Below are positions 7,975-16,678 of a stretch of DNA of 64,000 nucleotides, piece after piece. The stretch's first letter is position 1. Each line of letters opens with the position of its first letter. The position numbers and the translations under genes were made by a program. Below the pieces are notes generated by a model. The model was not told where the DNA came from. It saw only the letters and a program-made list of their open reading frames with translations, and made no database searches. Source of the DNA: an uncultured Anaerolineae bacterium (lineage in GTDB: Bacteria > Chloroflexota > Anaerolineae > JACIWP01); contig CALIBQ010000022.1 in the NCBI GenBank assembly GCA_938049385.1, positions 30,871 to 94,870 on the forward strand, given 5' to 3'.

Positions 7975-9033
7975 ATGTTCTATCCTGCCGAATGCAGAAT
8001 TTATCATCGCGTGACCATCCGCAAAGAGCGCCGGCTTCCCCGGCAGGGGCAGATGCTGGTGAAGGACGGCGAGCTGTTGAGCGCGGAAGACCTGATTGGG
8101 CGCTGTCATCCCCAGCCCCGCTGGCACCTGGTGGATGTGGCCAGGCAGTTGGGGCTTGCGCCTGAAAAGGCCGAAACGGCCTTGCAGAGGCACCCGGGGG
8201 ACATCGTGGAAAAGGGGGAGTTCCTCGCTGTCACGAAGGGCGGTCTTGGCCTGTTCCGCCGCGTGTGCAAGGCGCCGGCGACTGGCATGGTGGCCGCGTA
8301 TCACGCCGGCCGGCTGTTGGTCGAGGAACAGAGGGAAAGCCAGGACCTGCGTGCCCTGGTGCGCGGCCGGGTGGTGCATGTGCGCCCGGGGATCGGTGCG
8401 GTGATAGAAGTGCGGGGTGCGTATCTGCGCGGCGCATGGGGCGCCGGCCCTTCCGCCTATGGGGTGCTGAAGGTGCTGGTAGACACGCCGGCCACCCCTC
8501 TGCTGATCAAGGATATTGACATTGGGGCGCATGGAGCGGTCATCGTTGCCGGCTGGTGCGCCGACGGCGATGTCCTGCGCCAGGCCGAGCAGGTCCAGGC
8601 CCGCGGTATTATCCTGGGCAGTCTCGACATCGGCCTGCGCCCGCTGGCCGAGAAGCTGGCCATTCCTGTGGTCATTACCGAGGGGTTCGGCGGCATCCCC
8701 ATGAACCCGGAAGCTTTTGACCTTCTGCGGAGCCATCACGGGCGGGATGTGTCCATTTTCACGGGGGAGGGCCTGGGGCCGGAGGTCTTCCTGCCGGATT
8801 CCCTGGACGAGCCGCCTCCGCCGCCGGAAAAGCCGGCGCCGCTGAAGGTTGGGCAAAAGGTCCGCATCATTGGGTATCCCCGGCTGGGCGCGGTGGGGCA
8901 TATCGTCGAGGTGCTGAGCACACCGCGCCGGGTGGAAGCCGGCGTGCTGTACGATGGGGTGATGGTGGAGCTGGATCACCATGAGACCATCTTTGTGCCC
9001 TGGATGAACGTGGAGCCTATCGGTATCATGTAG
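7975..9033 (+). CDS. Protein with biotinyl-lipoyl-like and KOW-like modules, unknown function
   Basis: 352 residues, no membrane segment. Residues 65-110 (PGDIVEKGEFLAV, then RVCKAPATGMVA) look like a barrel-sandwich hybrid of the biotinyl/lipoyl type, but without a modified-lysine MKM motif. Residues 125-160 (VHVRPGIGAVIEVRGAYLRG) continue the beta structure. Residues 170-260 include AHGAVIVAGWCADGDVLRQA, then ILGSLDIGLRPLAEKL and a TEGFGGIPM loop. The C-terminal 60 residues (LKVGQKVRIIGYPRLGAVG, then VELDHHETIFVPWMN) resemble a small KOW/SH3-like barrel. It follows the actin-fold gene by 22 bases. I do not recognise the family; the architecture suggests a soluble adaptor. Confidence 0.7.
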   Translation: MFYPAECRIYHRVTIRKERRLPRQGQMLVKDGELLSAEDLIGRCHPQPRWHLVDVARQLGLAPEKAETALQRHPGDIVEKGEFLAVTKGGLGLFRRVCKAPATGMVAAYHAGRLLVEEQRESQDLRALVRGRVVHVRPGIGAVIEVRGAYLRGAWGAGPSAYGVLKVLVDTPATPLLIKDIDIGAHGAVIVAGWCADGDVLRQAEQVQARGIILGSLDIGLRPLAEKLAIPVVITEGFGGIPMNPEAFDLLRSHHGRDVSIFTGEGLGPEVFLPDSLDEPPPPPEKPAPLKVGQKVRIIGYPRLGAVGHIVEVLSTPRRVEAGVLYDGVMVELDHHETIFVPWMNVEPIGIM

Positions 9034-9069
9034 TTTATCGTTCTGATGCTGGAAGGAGAGTAACCGCGT

Positions 9070-9507
9070 ATGGACAAGCAAAATCGGCTGTTTGCCACCA
9101 TCGCCATCGCGCTGATCGTGCTGTTGGGTCTGGCACTCCTGGGCATTGGGGGCTGGGCGCTGGTTATCCGGCCCAAACAGCGGGCGGTGCAGGCGGAAGA
9201 GACCGCTACCGCCATCGCTATGGTGGCGACCCCCACGCCGACTGCTACGGCGACCCTGCCGCCGCCGGCCACCCCTACGCCGCGACCGACCAACACGCCG
9301 GTGGTGCCGGCGGTGACCGACACACCCACCGTCGCGCCGGCGGCCGGCCAGGCCACGGAAACCCCGGCGGCTACCCCACAGGTCACGCCCACGGCCGGCG
9401 CGGAGGCTACCCCGCCGCAGACGGGCTTTGGGCCTGGCAGTTTCCTGGTGCTCGCATTCGCGCTGGCGGCCCTGCTCTTTGGCGCCAGGCGGATGCGCAA
9501 AGCCTGA
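9070..9507 (+). CDS. Short Thr/Pro-rich protein with an LPXTG-like C-terminus
   Basis: 145 residues. A strongly hydrophobic N-terminal segment (about 9-31) acts as signal peptide or anchor. Residues 45-112 are a Thr/Pro/Ala stalk (TPTATATLPPPATPTPRPT and similar). The end reads PPQTGFGPGS, a hydrophobic stretch, then RRMRKA. That is the order of a sortase substrate (LPXTG, membrane span, basic tail), though the first residue is Pro instead of Leu. No sortase gene is nearby. GGAAGGAGAG precedes the start. It is the last gene before a terminator and would be the surface-exposed element of the operon. Confidence 0.75.
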   Translation: MDKQNRLFATIAIALIVLLGLALLGIGGWALVIRPKQRAVQAEETATAIAMVATPTPTATATLPPPATPTPRPTNTPVVPAVTDTPTVAPAAGQATETPAATPQVTPTAGAEATPPQTGFGPGSFLVLAFALAALLFGARRMRKA

Positions 9508-9584
9508 CCAGGCAGTATCAAAAAGGACAAGCGGCTGTGCCGGCATCCTGGAATCGGGATGCCGCCGGCCTGCACGCCGTTTTC

Positions 9585-9628
9585 CAGGTGACAGTCATCG
9601 CCCCGATGGCTGTCACCTGTCGTTTTCC
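9585..9628 (+). terminator. Rho-independent terminator after the 1755-9507 operon
   Basis: A 16-bp stem (9585-9600 with 9604-9619, one G-U pair, three-base loop) is followed by TCGTTTTCC. A smaller hairpin with arms GGCATCC/GGATGCC lies just upstream at about 9542-9563. Together they separate the operon from the AAA ATPase gene. Confidence 0.8.
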
Positions 9629-9645
9629 TCCGCACCGGCGAGAAA

Positions 9646-9673
9646 TAGACACCCTGCGGTGCTGTGGTATAAT
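9646..9673 (+). promoter_or_regulatory. Promoter of the AAA ATPase gene
   Basis: TAGACA (9646-9651) and TATAAT (9668-9673) with a 16-base spacer, 35 bases before the start codon. It shows that the ATPase can be transcribed separately from the upstream operon. Confidence 0.65.
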
Positions 9674-9707
9674 TGCAACATAAGCGCACCGAGTGTGAGG
9701 ATGTCGT

Positions 9708-11024
9708 ATGGCACAAACACGGCCCACCGCAGAAAATACGGCACTGCAAGGGAGCTTTTCCCCCGTTGCCCCTCGTTCCATTGAGGAAACCGGCCTCAAC
9801 ATGGGGCTGATCGCTGACCTGGTGCTCAAAATCCTGTACTACGAGGGCTACATGCCGGCGGCCGGCATCGCCGACGCGGTCTGCCTGCCCTTCACCGGCG
9901 TCATCGATCAGGTGCTGGAGTTCCTCAAGCGGGAGCGCCTGGTGGAGGTAAAGGGCTCCAGCGGTGCGGTGCGCGAATCAGCCTATCTGTACGCCATCAC
10001 CGAGCGAGGTGGGGAGCGGGCGCGCGAACTGCTGGAACGCTCGCGGTATGTAGGGCCGGCACCGGTGCCGCTGGAGCGGTATAAAGAGGCGGTGCGTGCC
10101 CAATCGGTGCGCAGTATTTTCGCCACGCCGGCCATGGTGCGGGAGGCCCTTTCCCACCTGGTGCTGGACGAGAGCATCATTGACCGGGTGGGGCCGGCCA
10201 TCAACTCCGGCCAGTCCATCTTCCTCTTCGGCCCGCCCGGCGACGGCAAGACCTCCATCGCCGAGGCCATTGGCAGTATTATCCTCAAAGGAACTATCTA
10301 TATTCCCAAGGCGCTGGTCATCGGCGGGCACATTGTGACCCTGTATGATGTGGTCAATCATCGGGCGGTCCCCGAGGAGGAGAATGACCGCCATCTGGAC
10401 AAACGCTGGATCAAGATTCGCCGGCCCAACATCATCGTGGGCGGTGAGCTGACGCTCAACAGTTTGGACCTCATTTTCAACGAGGTTTCCCTGTTTTACG
10501 ACGCTCCTTTCCAGCTCAAGGCCAACGGCGGCATGCTGTTGATTGACGACTTCGGCCGGCAGTTGGCGCGCCCGGAGGACCTCCTCAACCGCTGGATCGT
10601 GCCCCTGGAAAAAGGGGTGGATTACCTGACCCTGCACACCGGACGGAAGATTGAGGTGCCGTTCGATGTGTTGTTGATCTTCTCCACCAACCTCTCGCCG
10701 GCCCAACTGGTGGATGAGGCCTTCCTGCGCCGCATCCAGCACAAAATCTACATCAAAGACCCGACCCTGGAGCAGTATCGCGAGATTTTTCAGCGCGTCT
10801 GCGCCCAGCGCGGCGTCCCGTATGATGACAAGGGCCTGGCCTACCTGCTCAAGGAGCACTATTTGAAGCCGGGCATCAAACTGCGTGCCTGCCATCCGCG
10901 CGACCTGATTGACCACCTGGTGGGCATCGCCCGCTATCGGGGGGTGCCGGCGCGCCTGACGCCGGAATTAATTGACGCCGCCTGGGAGTCCTACTTCGTC
11001 AATCTGCAGACCGATGTCTCATGA
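9708..11024 (+). CDS. AAA-family ATPase with N-terminal winged-helix region
   Basis: 438 residues. Residues 25-105 look like a winged-helix module (LVLKILYYEGYMPAAGIADAV, YAITERGGERARELLE). The P-loop GPPGDGKTS is near residue 172, the Walker B segment MLLIDDFGR near 277, a sensor-like IFSTNLSPAQLVDEAFLRR near 325, and an arginine-rich lid later (KLRACHPRDLIDHL). The arrangement is AAA+-like, but the substrate is unknown. The best-fitting start ATG at 9708 is preferred over ATG 9701, which is in another frame. It is followed directly by the small duplicated protein gene, so the two may act together. Proximity to the actin-fold operon may or may not be functional. Confidence 0.8.
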   Translation: MAQTRPTAENTALQGSFSPVAPRSIEETGLNMGLIADLVLKILYYEGYMPAAGIADAVCLPFTGVIDQVLEFLKRERLVEVKGSSGAVRESAYLYAITERGGERARELLERSRYVGPAPVPLERYKEAVRAQSVRSIFATPAMVREALSHLVLDESIIDRVGPAINSGQSIFLFGPPGDGKTSIAEAIGSIILKGTIYIPKALVIGGHIVTLYDVVNHRAVPEEENDRHLDKRWIKIRRPNIIVGGELTLNSLDLIFNEVSLFYDAPFQLKANGGMLLIDDFGRQLARPEDLLNRWIVPLEKGVDYLTLHTGRKIEVPFDVLLIFSTNLSPAQLVDEAFLRRIQHKIYIKDPTLEQYREIFQRVCAQRGVPYDDKGLAYLLKEHYLKPGIKLRACHPRDLIDHLVGIARYRGVPARLTPELIDAAWESYFVNLQTDVS

Positions 11025-11044
11025 AATGCTCAGGAGGGAAGCCC

Positions 11045-11434
11045 ATGGATCGCCTGGCACAGCGCATTCGCGAGCGTGCACATGACAATACCATGCCCTG
11101 CACGGCGGCCCACGCAGTGGCCTGGGAGCTGGATGTCTCGCCCCAGAAAGTGGGGGAGATGCTGAACCAGATGCAGATACCCATCACCCTTTGCCAGCTC
11201 GGGTTGTTCGGCTATGGGCCTAAGGCGGAGGGCAAATCCAAGCTCCTGCGGCCCATGACGCGGCTGGATTCCGAGATCGAAGCGCGGCTGAGGGCGCGCG
11301 AGCGGGACGGCCGCATCAGTTGCCGCACCATCTGGGACATCGCCCGCGAGCTGAACGTGGAGCGGCTGGTCGTGGGCAATACCGCCGATGCCATGGGCCT
11401 GCGCATTACCCCATGCCAGTTGGGCTGTTTCTAG
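11045..11434 (+). CDS. Small protein with two related helix-turn-helix-like halves
   Basis: 129 residues. Residues 1-65 and 75-129 can be aligned. Each has a Cys after the first helix ([41 protein letters not shown]). Each ends in an identical-style motif ([20 protein letters not shown]), and the protein stops on that second motif. The helices look like a winged-helix or helix-turn-helix fold; the paired cysteines could bind metal or be redox active. I do not recognise the family. AGGAGGG lies six bases before ATG 11045, so this start is preferred over ATG 11021, which overlaps the ATPase stop. It is probably cotranscribed with the AAA ATPase. Confidence 0.7.
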   Translation: MDRLAQRIRERAHDNTMPCTAAHAVAWELDVSPQKVGEMLNQMQIPITLCQLGLFGYGPKAEGKSKLLRPMTRLDSEIEARLRARERDGRISCRTIWDIARELNVERLVVGNTADAMGLRITPCQLGCF

Positions 11435-11454
11435 GTCAGCCGGCCCCGCGAAAT

Positions 11455-11483
11455 TTGACGCCCTGGCCCCCCTATGTTACACT
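11455..11483 (+). promoter_or_regulatory. Promoter of the purine operon
   Basis: TTGACG (11455-11460) and TACACT (11478-11483), 17 bases apart, lie upstream of purL. Transcription would start near 11490, leaving a leader of about 115 bases that includes a terminator-like hairpin. Confidence 0.6.
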
Positions 11484-11512
11484 TTTACCTGCAAGGATGA
11501 TAGCCGGCAACG

Positions 11513-11547
11513 AAGGCCAACTGGTTCAGGTTGGCCTTTTTCTCTTT
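11513..11547 (+). terminator. Terminator-like hairpin in the purL leader (possible attenuator)
   Basis: Nine-bp perfect stem (11513-11521 with 11530-11538), eight-base loop and a T-rich tail (TTTTTCTCTTT). It stands downstream of the purL promoter candidate and 60 bases before the gene. It may terminate the preceding two-gene unit, or it may attenuate the purine operon. Confidence 0.65.
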
Positions 11548-11606
11548 CGCCACGGCAAGCCTGGATCGCTACCCATCACGCAGTGGAAAAGGTGCATATC
11601 GGGGCC

Positions 11607-14495
11607 ATGTACTACCGCATTACCATTCAGCCCAACGGCCGGGTGCATACCCACAGGGCACGCGATATTATTCAAGACGCGCACAGCCTGGGGATCACCG
11701 GGCTTCGCGACGTGCGCGTTCAGACCCTGTACTTCCTCCGCGGCAGTCTTCAGCCCTCTCAGCTCGACCTGCTCTGTGCCTCTCTCCTGGCCGACCCCGT
11801 CATCGAAACCGCAACCTGGAAGCTCATCGCCGGCCCCTATCCCCAATCTACCGCACCCAGCGGCGGCTGGGTGGTCGAGGTGGGCCTACATCCCGGGGTT
11901 ACCGACCCGGTGGCGCATCAGGTGGTCAAGGTGGCCGGCGAAATCTGGGGCATGAGCGATATCGAGGCCGCCACCGGCCAGCGCTACGAGCTGTTCGGGG
12001 ACCTGCGTGAGGCGGACGTCCATCTCCTGGCCCAGAAGCTCCTCAGCAACCCCACCATCCAGCACTATTACCTGGGGGAGATGGCGCCGGCCTTTATCCG
12101 CACCGCCGAAGCTTCCGACGAGGCGCAGGAGATTCCGCTGGAGGGGCTTTCCGACGAGGAACTGCTGGCCCTCAGCCGACAGCGCCTGCTGGCGCTGAAC
12201 CTGGAGGAGATGCGGGCCATACGGGATTATTTCGCCGGCCTGGGCCGTGCCCCCACCGACCTGGAGCTGGAAACCCTGGCTCAGACCTGGTCAGAGCACT
12301 GTGTGCACAAGACGTTCAAGGCCCTGATCGAGTTTGAGGATGAAGAAGGCCGGCGCCGGCAGATTGACGGGCTCCTGCGCAGTACCATCCGAGCGGCCAC
12401 CGAGGCGGTCAACAAGCCTTGGGTGCGCTCCGCCTTCGTGGACAATGCCGGCATCATTGACTTTGACGACGAGTACGAGGTCTCTTTCAAGGTCGAGACG
12501 CACAACCATCCCAGCGCGCTGGAACCCTTCGGTGGGGCCAATACCGGCGTCGGCGGCGTGGTGCGGGACATCATCGGGGTCTCGGCCCGACCGATCGCGG
12601 TGACCGATGTGCTTTGTTTCGGCCCGCAGGACCTGCCCATGGAGGAGGTGCCGGTGGGAAGCCTGCATCCACGGCGCATCCAAGCCGGCGTCATCAGCGG
12701 CATCGAGGACTACGGCAACAAGCTCGGCCTGCCCACCGTCAGCGGGGCTATCCTGTACGATAAAAGCTACACCGCCAATCCGCTGGTCTATGTGGGGTGC
12801 GTGGGCATTGCGCCGAAGGGCCGGCACCGCCGGCAGGCCCAACCCGGCGACCGTATCGTGGTCATCGGCGGACGCACCGGCCGCGACGGCCTGCACGGCG
12901 CCACCTTTTCCTCGGAAGCCCTGACCCATGAGACCGGCCAGGTGGCCGGCACTGCTGTGCAGATCGGCGACCCCATCGTGGAAAAGGATGTGATGGAGGT
13001 GGTCTGTCTGGCGCGCGATCAGGGCCTGTACAGCGCCATCACCGACTGCGGCGCCGGCGGACTGTCCAGCGCCGTTGGCGAGATGGGACAGCACACCGGC
13101 GCGCTGGTGCAGTTGGAGCGCGTGCCGCTGAAATACCCTGGCCTGAAGCCCTGGGAGATATGGCTCAGCGAGGCGCAGGAGCGCATGGTGCTGGCAGTGC
13201 CGCCGGCGAAATGGCCGGCGCTGGAGCGGCTGTGCCGCGATTGGGGGGTGGAGGCCACCGATATCGGCGAGTTCACCGATACCGGCCGGCTGGTGGTGCG
13301 CTACGGCGAGAAGGTGGTGGGCGATATCTCCATGGAATTCCTGCATCACGGCCTGCCGCGCCGGCGCATGCAGGCCGTCTGGCGGGGACGCCGACGCTTG
13401 GAGCAGGCATCCTCGACGCCAGCCGTGCCCCCGCAGGAGGCCCTGCTGGCCCTGCTCTCCCATCCCACTATTGCATCCAAGGAGGACACCATCCGCCGCT
13501 ACGACCATGAGGTCGGCGGCGGCACGCTCATCAAACCGCTGGTGGGCGTGCGCGACGACGGCCCGTCGGATGCCGTGGTGCTGAAGCCGCTCATGACTTG
13601 GAAACATCCGAAGGGGCTGGTCCTGAGCCTGGGCATCAACCCGCAGATCGGGAAGGCGGACCCCTATGCCATGGCCGTCAGCAGTGTGGACGAGGCGGTA
13701 CGCAACGCGGTGGCGGTCGGCGCGGACCCGGACACCATCGCCCTGCTGGATAATTTCTGCTGGGGGAACCCAGGCCGGCCGGAGGAGCTGGGCCGGCTGG
13801 TGCGGGCCGCCGAAGGGTGCCGCGACGCCGCCCTGGCCTATCAGGCGCCTTTCATCTCGGGCAAGGACAGCCTCAACAACGAGTACATCGGGCCGGACGG
13901 CCGGCCAACCCCCATCCCGGGCACACTGCTCATCTCGGCCGTCGCCGTTATCCCGGATATCGCCGGCGCGGTAACGATGGCGCTGAAATCCCCGGGGAAC
14001 CTGCTGTTCATCGTGGGGGAAACGCGGCGCGAGCTGGCCGGCAGTCATTATGCCCTGATTACCGGCACAGAGGGCGCCGGCGAACCACCCGGCCTGCCTG
14101 CGAACGGCCTGGCGCGCTATCGAGCACTGCACCGTGCCATGCGCGCCGGCCTGGTGCGCGCCTGCCACGACCTGAGCGAGGGCGGGCTGGCCGTCGCGGC
14201 CGCCGAGATGTGCATCGCCGGCCGGCTGGGCCTGGAGCTGGAGCTGGCGGACATGCCCACGGTGGGCGATCTGTCTCCCGAAGAGCGCCTGTTCAGCGAG
14301 AGCAACGGCCGCCTGCTGGTGGAAGTAGTGCCGGCCCACCGCGGGGCGTTCATCGAGATGCTGGCCGGCCATCCTGCGGCCGAGATCGGCCGTGTGAGCG
14401 AGAGCGGCCGGCTTATCATCCGCAGTGGCGGACAGGTGCTGGTGGACCTGTCTGTCGAAGAATTATGGAGGCATTGGCGAGGAGCCGCATGCTGA
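11607..14495 (+). CDS. purL: Phosphoribosylformylglycinamidine synthase, PurS-like domains fused to PurL
   Basis: About 962 residues; ordinary small PurL has about 720-740. It makes FGAM from FGAR, glutamine and ATP in the fourth step of purine synthesis. Residues 1-75 ([13 protein letters not shown]...) and 85-155 ([20 protein letters not shown]...) each resemble PurS, normally a separate subunit of about 80 residues. The PurL part starts near 215 with [17 protein letters not shown], then [20 protein letters not shown] (ATP site) and a second half with [10 protein letters not shown]. The glutaminase PurQ is the next gene, overlapping by seven bases. GTG 11592 is an alternative start. The N-terminal duplication is visible, but its structure is inferred. 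Confidence 0.95.
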   Translation: MYYRITIQPNGRVHTHRARDIIQDAHSLGITGLRDVRVQTLYFLRGSLQPSQLDLLCASLLADPVIETATWKLIAGPYPQSTAPSGGWVVEVGLHPGVTDPVAHQVVKVAGEIWGMSDIEAATGQRYELFGDLREADVHLLAQKLLSNPTIQHYYLGEMAPAFIRTAEASDEAQEIPLEGLSDEELLALSRQRLLALNLEEMRAIRDYFAGLGRAPTDLELETLAQTWSEHCVHKTFKALIEFEDEEGRRRQIDGLLRSTIRAATEAVNKPWVRSAFVDNAGIIDFDDEYEVSFKVETHNHPSALEPFGGANTGVGGVVRDIIGVSARPIAVTDVLCFGPQDLPMEEVPVGSLHPRRIQAGVISGIEDYGNKLGLPTVSGAILYDKSYTANPLVYVGCVGIAPKGRHRRQAQPGDRIVVIGGRTGRDGLHGATFSSEALTHETGQVAGTAVQIGDPIVEKDVMEVVCLARDQGLYSAITDCGAGGLSSAVGEMGQHTGALVQLERVPLKYPGLKPWEIWLSEAQERMVLAVPPAKWPALERLCRDWGVEATDIGEFTDTGRLVVRYGEKVVGDISMEFLHHGLPRRRMQAVWRGRRRLEQASSTPAVPPQEALLALLSHPTIASKEDTIRRYDHEVGGGTLIKPLVGVRDDGPSDAVVLKPLMTWKHPKGLVLSLGINPQIGKADPYAMAVSSVDEAVRNAVAVGADPDTIALLDNFCWGNPGRPEELGRLVRAAEGCRDAALAYQAPFISGKDSLNNEYIGPDGRPTPIPGTLLISAVAVIPDIAGAVTMALKSPGNLLFIVGETRRELAGSHYALITGTEGAGEPPGLPANGLARYRALHRAMRAGLVRACHDLSEGGLAVAAAEMCIAGRLGLELELADMPTVGDLSPEERLFSESNGRLLVEVVPAHRGAFIEMLAGHPAAEIGRVSESGRLIIRSGGQVLVDLSVEELWRHWRGAAC

Positions 14496-15259
14496 AGCCG
14501 AGAATCCTCATCCTACATGCTTCTGGGACAAACCGCGACCGCGAGACGGCCTGGGCGTGCGAGCTGGCCGGCGGGAACCCCGAGATCGTACATGTGCACC
14601 AACTGCGCAGGGGCGAACGCCGGCTTGCCGATTATCAGATGCTCATCATCCCCGGCGGGTTCTCGTACGGAGATGCTCTGGGCGCCGGCAAGGTGCTGAG
14701 CTTAGACCTCCGCCACTATTTGCGGGAGGAGCTGGCTGGGTTTATCGCCGCCGGCAAGCCGGTGCTGGGCATTTGCAACGGCTTTCAGGCCCTGCTGAAG
14801 AGCGGCTTTCTGCCGGGGGATGCCGGGCTGGGGCCGGCGACGCTGACCTTCAACGCCTCCGGCCATTTCGAATGCCGCTGGGTGACATTACTGCCGGACC
14901 CGCGCAGTCCCTGTGTCTTCACTCGCGGCATGGAGGAGCCTATCGTCTGTCCGGTGGCGCACGGCGAGGGGCGGTTTATCTCCGACCGTGTGCCGGCGCT
15001 CGAGGAACACGCTCTGGTGGCCCTGCGCTATGCCCATGAGGATGGGACGCCGGCCTGTGGCCAGTACCCAGCCAACCCCAACGGCTCCGAGGGGGACATC
15101 GCCGGCATCTGCAACCCGGCCGGCAATGTGCTGGGGCTGATGCCCCATCCTGAGGACTACATCGTGCGCTATCAGCACCCTCGCTGGCCGCACGACGGCC
15201 GGGGAGGGTTAGGGCTCCAGATTTTCATCAACGGCGTGCGCTACGCCGCGGAGATGTAG
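14489..15259 (+). CDS. purQ: Phosphoribosylformylglycinamidine synthase, glutaminase subunit
   Basis: 256 residues. It supplies ammonia from glutamine to PurL. The class I glutamine amidotransferase triad is visible: the nucleophile Cys in [10 protein letters not shown] (about 92-94), and His/Glu in GLMPHPEDY (about 216-218). The [10 protein letters not shown] oxyanion segment is near residue 52. The start ATG 14489 follows GAGGAG and overlaps the purL end, a sign of translational coupling. The chain is slightly longer than the usual 225-230 residues of the PurS-dependent type. Confidence 0.97.
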   Translation: MLKPRILILHASGTNRDRETAWACELAGGNPEIVHVHQLRRGERRLADYQMLIIPGGFSYGDALGAGKVLSLDLRHYLREELAGFIAAGKPVLGICNGFQALLKSGFLPGDAGLGPATLTFNASGHFECRWVTLLPDPRSPCVFTRGMEEPIVCPVAHGEGRFISDRVPALEEHALVALRYAHEDGTPACGQYPANPNGSEGDIAGICNPAGNVLGLMPHPEDYIVRYQHPRWPHDGRGGLGLQIFINGVRYAAEM

Positions 15260-15262
15260 GCT

Positions 15263-16678
15263 ATGACCGCATTTGATCACACGACGTTTCTCTCCCCACT
15301 GACCTGGCGCTACGGCTCGGAGGAAATGCGGCGCATCTGGAGCGAGGTGTACAAGCGCCGGCTGTGGCGCCGCATCTGGGTGGCCCTGGCCGAGGCCCAG
15401 GCCGAGCAGGGGCTGGTGACCCGTGAGCAGGTCGAGGATTTGCGCGCCCATATGGATGATATTGACCTGGAGCGGGCGGAGGAAATCGAGCGCGTTATCC
15501 ACCATGACCTGATGGCTGAGGTGAAGGTTTTTGCGGAGCAGTGCCCGGTGGGCGGCCCCATCATCCATCTAGGGGCTACCTCCATGGACATCGAGGACAA
15601 CGCCGATGCCCTGCGCCTGCGCGAATCGCTGAAGCTGGTCATTGGCCGGCTGAAGGAGCTGATCGCCGGCCTGGCCGAACAGATCGAACGCTGGGCTGAT
15701 ACGCCGGCCATGGCCTTCACCCATCTCCAGCCGGCGGAACCGACCACTGTTGGCTACCGGCTGGCGCAGTACGGCCAGGATCTGCTCTTTGACCTGCTGG
15801 AACTGCGGCGACTGCGCCGGCAGATCCGCGGTAAAGGGCTGAAAGGCGCGGTCGGCACCGGCGCATCCTACGTTCAGCTCCTGGGACGGGTGGGAGCGCG
15901 CCGGCTGGAGCGCAGTGTCATGGACAAGCTGGGCCTGCGGGCGTATCCCGTCGCCACACAGGTATACCCGCGCAAGCAGGATTGGGCGGTGGTGAGCGCG
16001 CTGGCCGGCCTGGCCGGCACCCTCTACCGCTTCGCCTTTGACCTGCGGGTGCTCCAATCGCCGGCCATCGGAGAATGGTCCGAGCCTTTCGGTGCCCAGC
16101 AGGTGGGCTCCAGCGCCATGCCCTTCAAGCGCAATCCCGTCAACGCCGAGAATATTGACAGCCTGGCGCGCTATGTGGCGTCCCTGCCGCGCGTGCTGTG
16201 GGACGACGCGGCCCATTCGCTCCTGGAGCGCACCCTGGACGATTCGGCGAACCGCCGGCTGGTCCTGCCGGCGGCCTTTCTCTGTACCGATGAGATACTG
16301 CGCCGCGCCAATCGCATTGTCCGGGGACTGCAGGTCAACGAGACAGCGGTACAGCGCAATCTGGAGCGCTACGGTGTGTTCGCCGCCACGGAGCGCCTGC
16401 TGATGGAGGCGGTGAAGGCCGGCGGCGACCGCCAGCAGTTGCACGAGGTCATTCGCGAGCACAGCATGACAGCTTGGGCGGAGGTTTCCGCCGGCCGACC
16501 CAACCCGCTGGCCGAGCGGTTGAGCAGTGAGCCGGCCTTCACCCGGCTCCTGCCGGCGCGGCGCATCCGCGCCCTGCTGGATGCCAGTGATTACATCGGG
16601 GACGCGCCGCAGTTGGCGCGTGCCATGGCCGCTGTCCTGCGCAAGGAAATCAGCCGTGGGGAGGAAGGCGGATGCTGA
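15263..16678 (+). CDS. purB: Adenylosuccinate lyase
   Basis: 471 residues. It cleaves SAICAR to AICAR, and adenylosuccinate to AMP, releasing fumarate. The fumarase/aspartase superfamily signature GSSAMPFKRNPVNAEN (about residues 287-302) is intact, with the TSMDIEDNAD segment near 112 and the FTHLQPAEPTT segment near 151. It begins three bases after the purQ stop and overlaps purC by seven bases. The order purLQBC places successive or coupled steps side by side. Confidence 0.97.
   Translation: MTAFDHTTFLSPLTWRYGSEEMRRIWSEVYKRRLWRRIWVALAEAQAEQGLVTREQVEDLRAHMDDIDLERAEEIERVIHHDLMAEVKVFAEQCPVGGPIIHLGATSMDIEDNADALRLRESLKLVIGRLKELIAGLAEQIERWADTPAMAFTHLQPAEPTTVGYRLAQYGQDLLFDLLELRRLRRQIRGKGLKGAVGTGASYVQLLGRVGARRLERSVMDKLGLRAYPVATQVYPRKQDWAVVSALAGLAGTLYRFAFDLRVLQSPAIGEWSEPFGAQQVGSSAMPFKRNPVNAENIDSLARYVASLPRVLWDDAAHSLLERTLDDSANRRLVLPAAFLCTDEILRRANRIVRGLQVNETAVQRNLERYGVFAATERLLMEAVKAGGDRQQLHEVIREHSMTAWAEVSAGRPNPLAERLSSEPAFTRLLPARRIRALLDASDYIGDAPQLARAMAAVLRKEISRGEEGGC

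Noticed and set aside
7738..9546. A 602-codon minus-strand open frame
   Set aside because: It spans three plus-strand genes and an intergenic region and has a low-complexity Arg/His/Gly composition, typical of a shadow frame.
12291..14372. A 693-codon minus-strand open frame inside purL
   Set aside because: Shadow of the high-GC codon pattern; the plus strand is clearly PurL and the antisense product is His/Gln/Arg-rich without domains.
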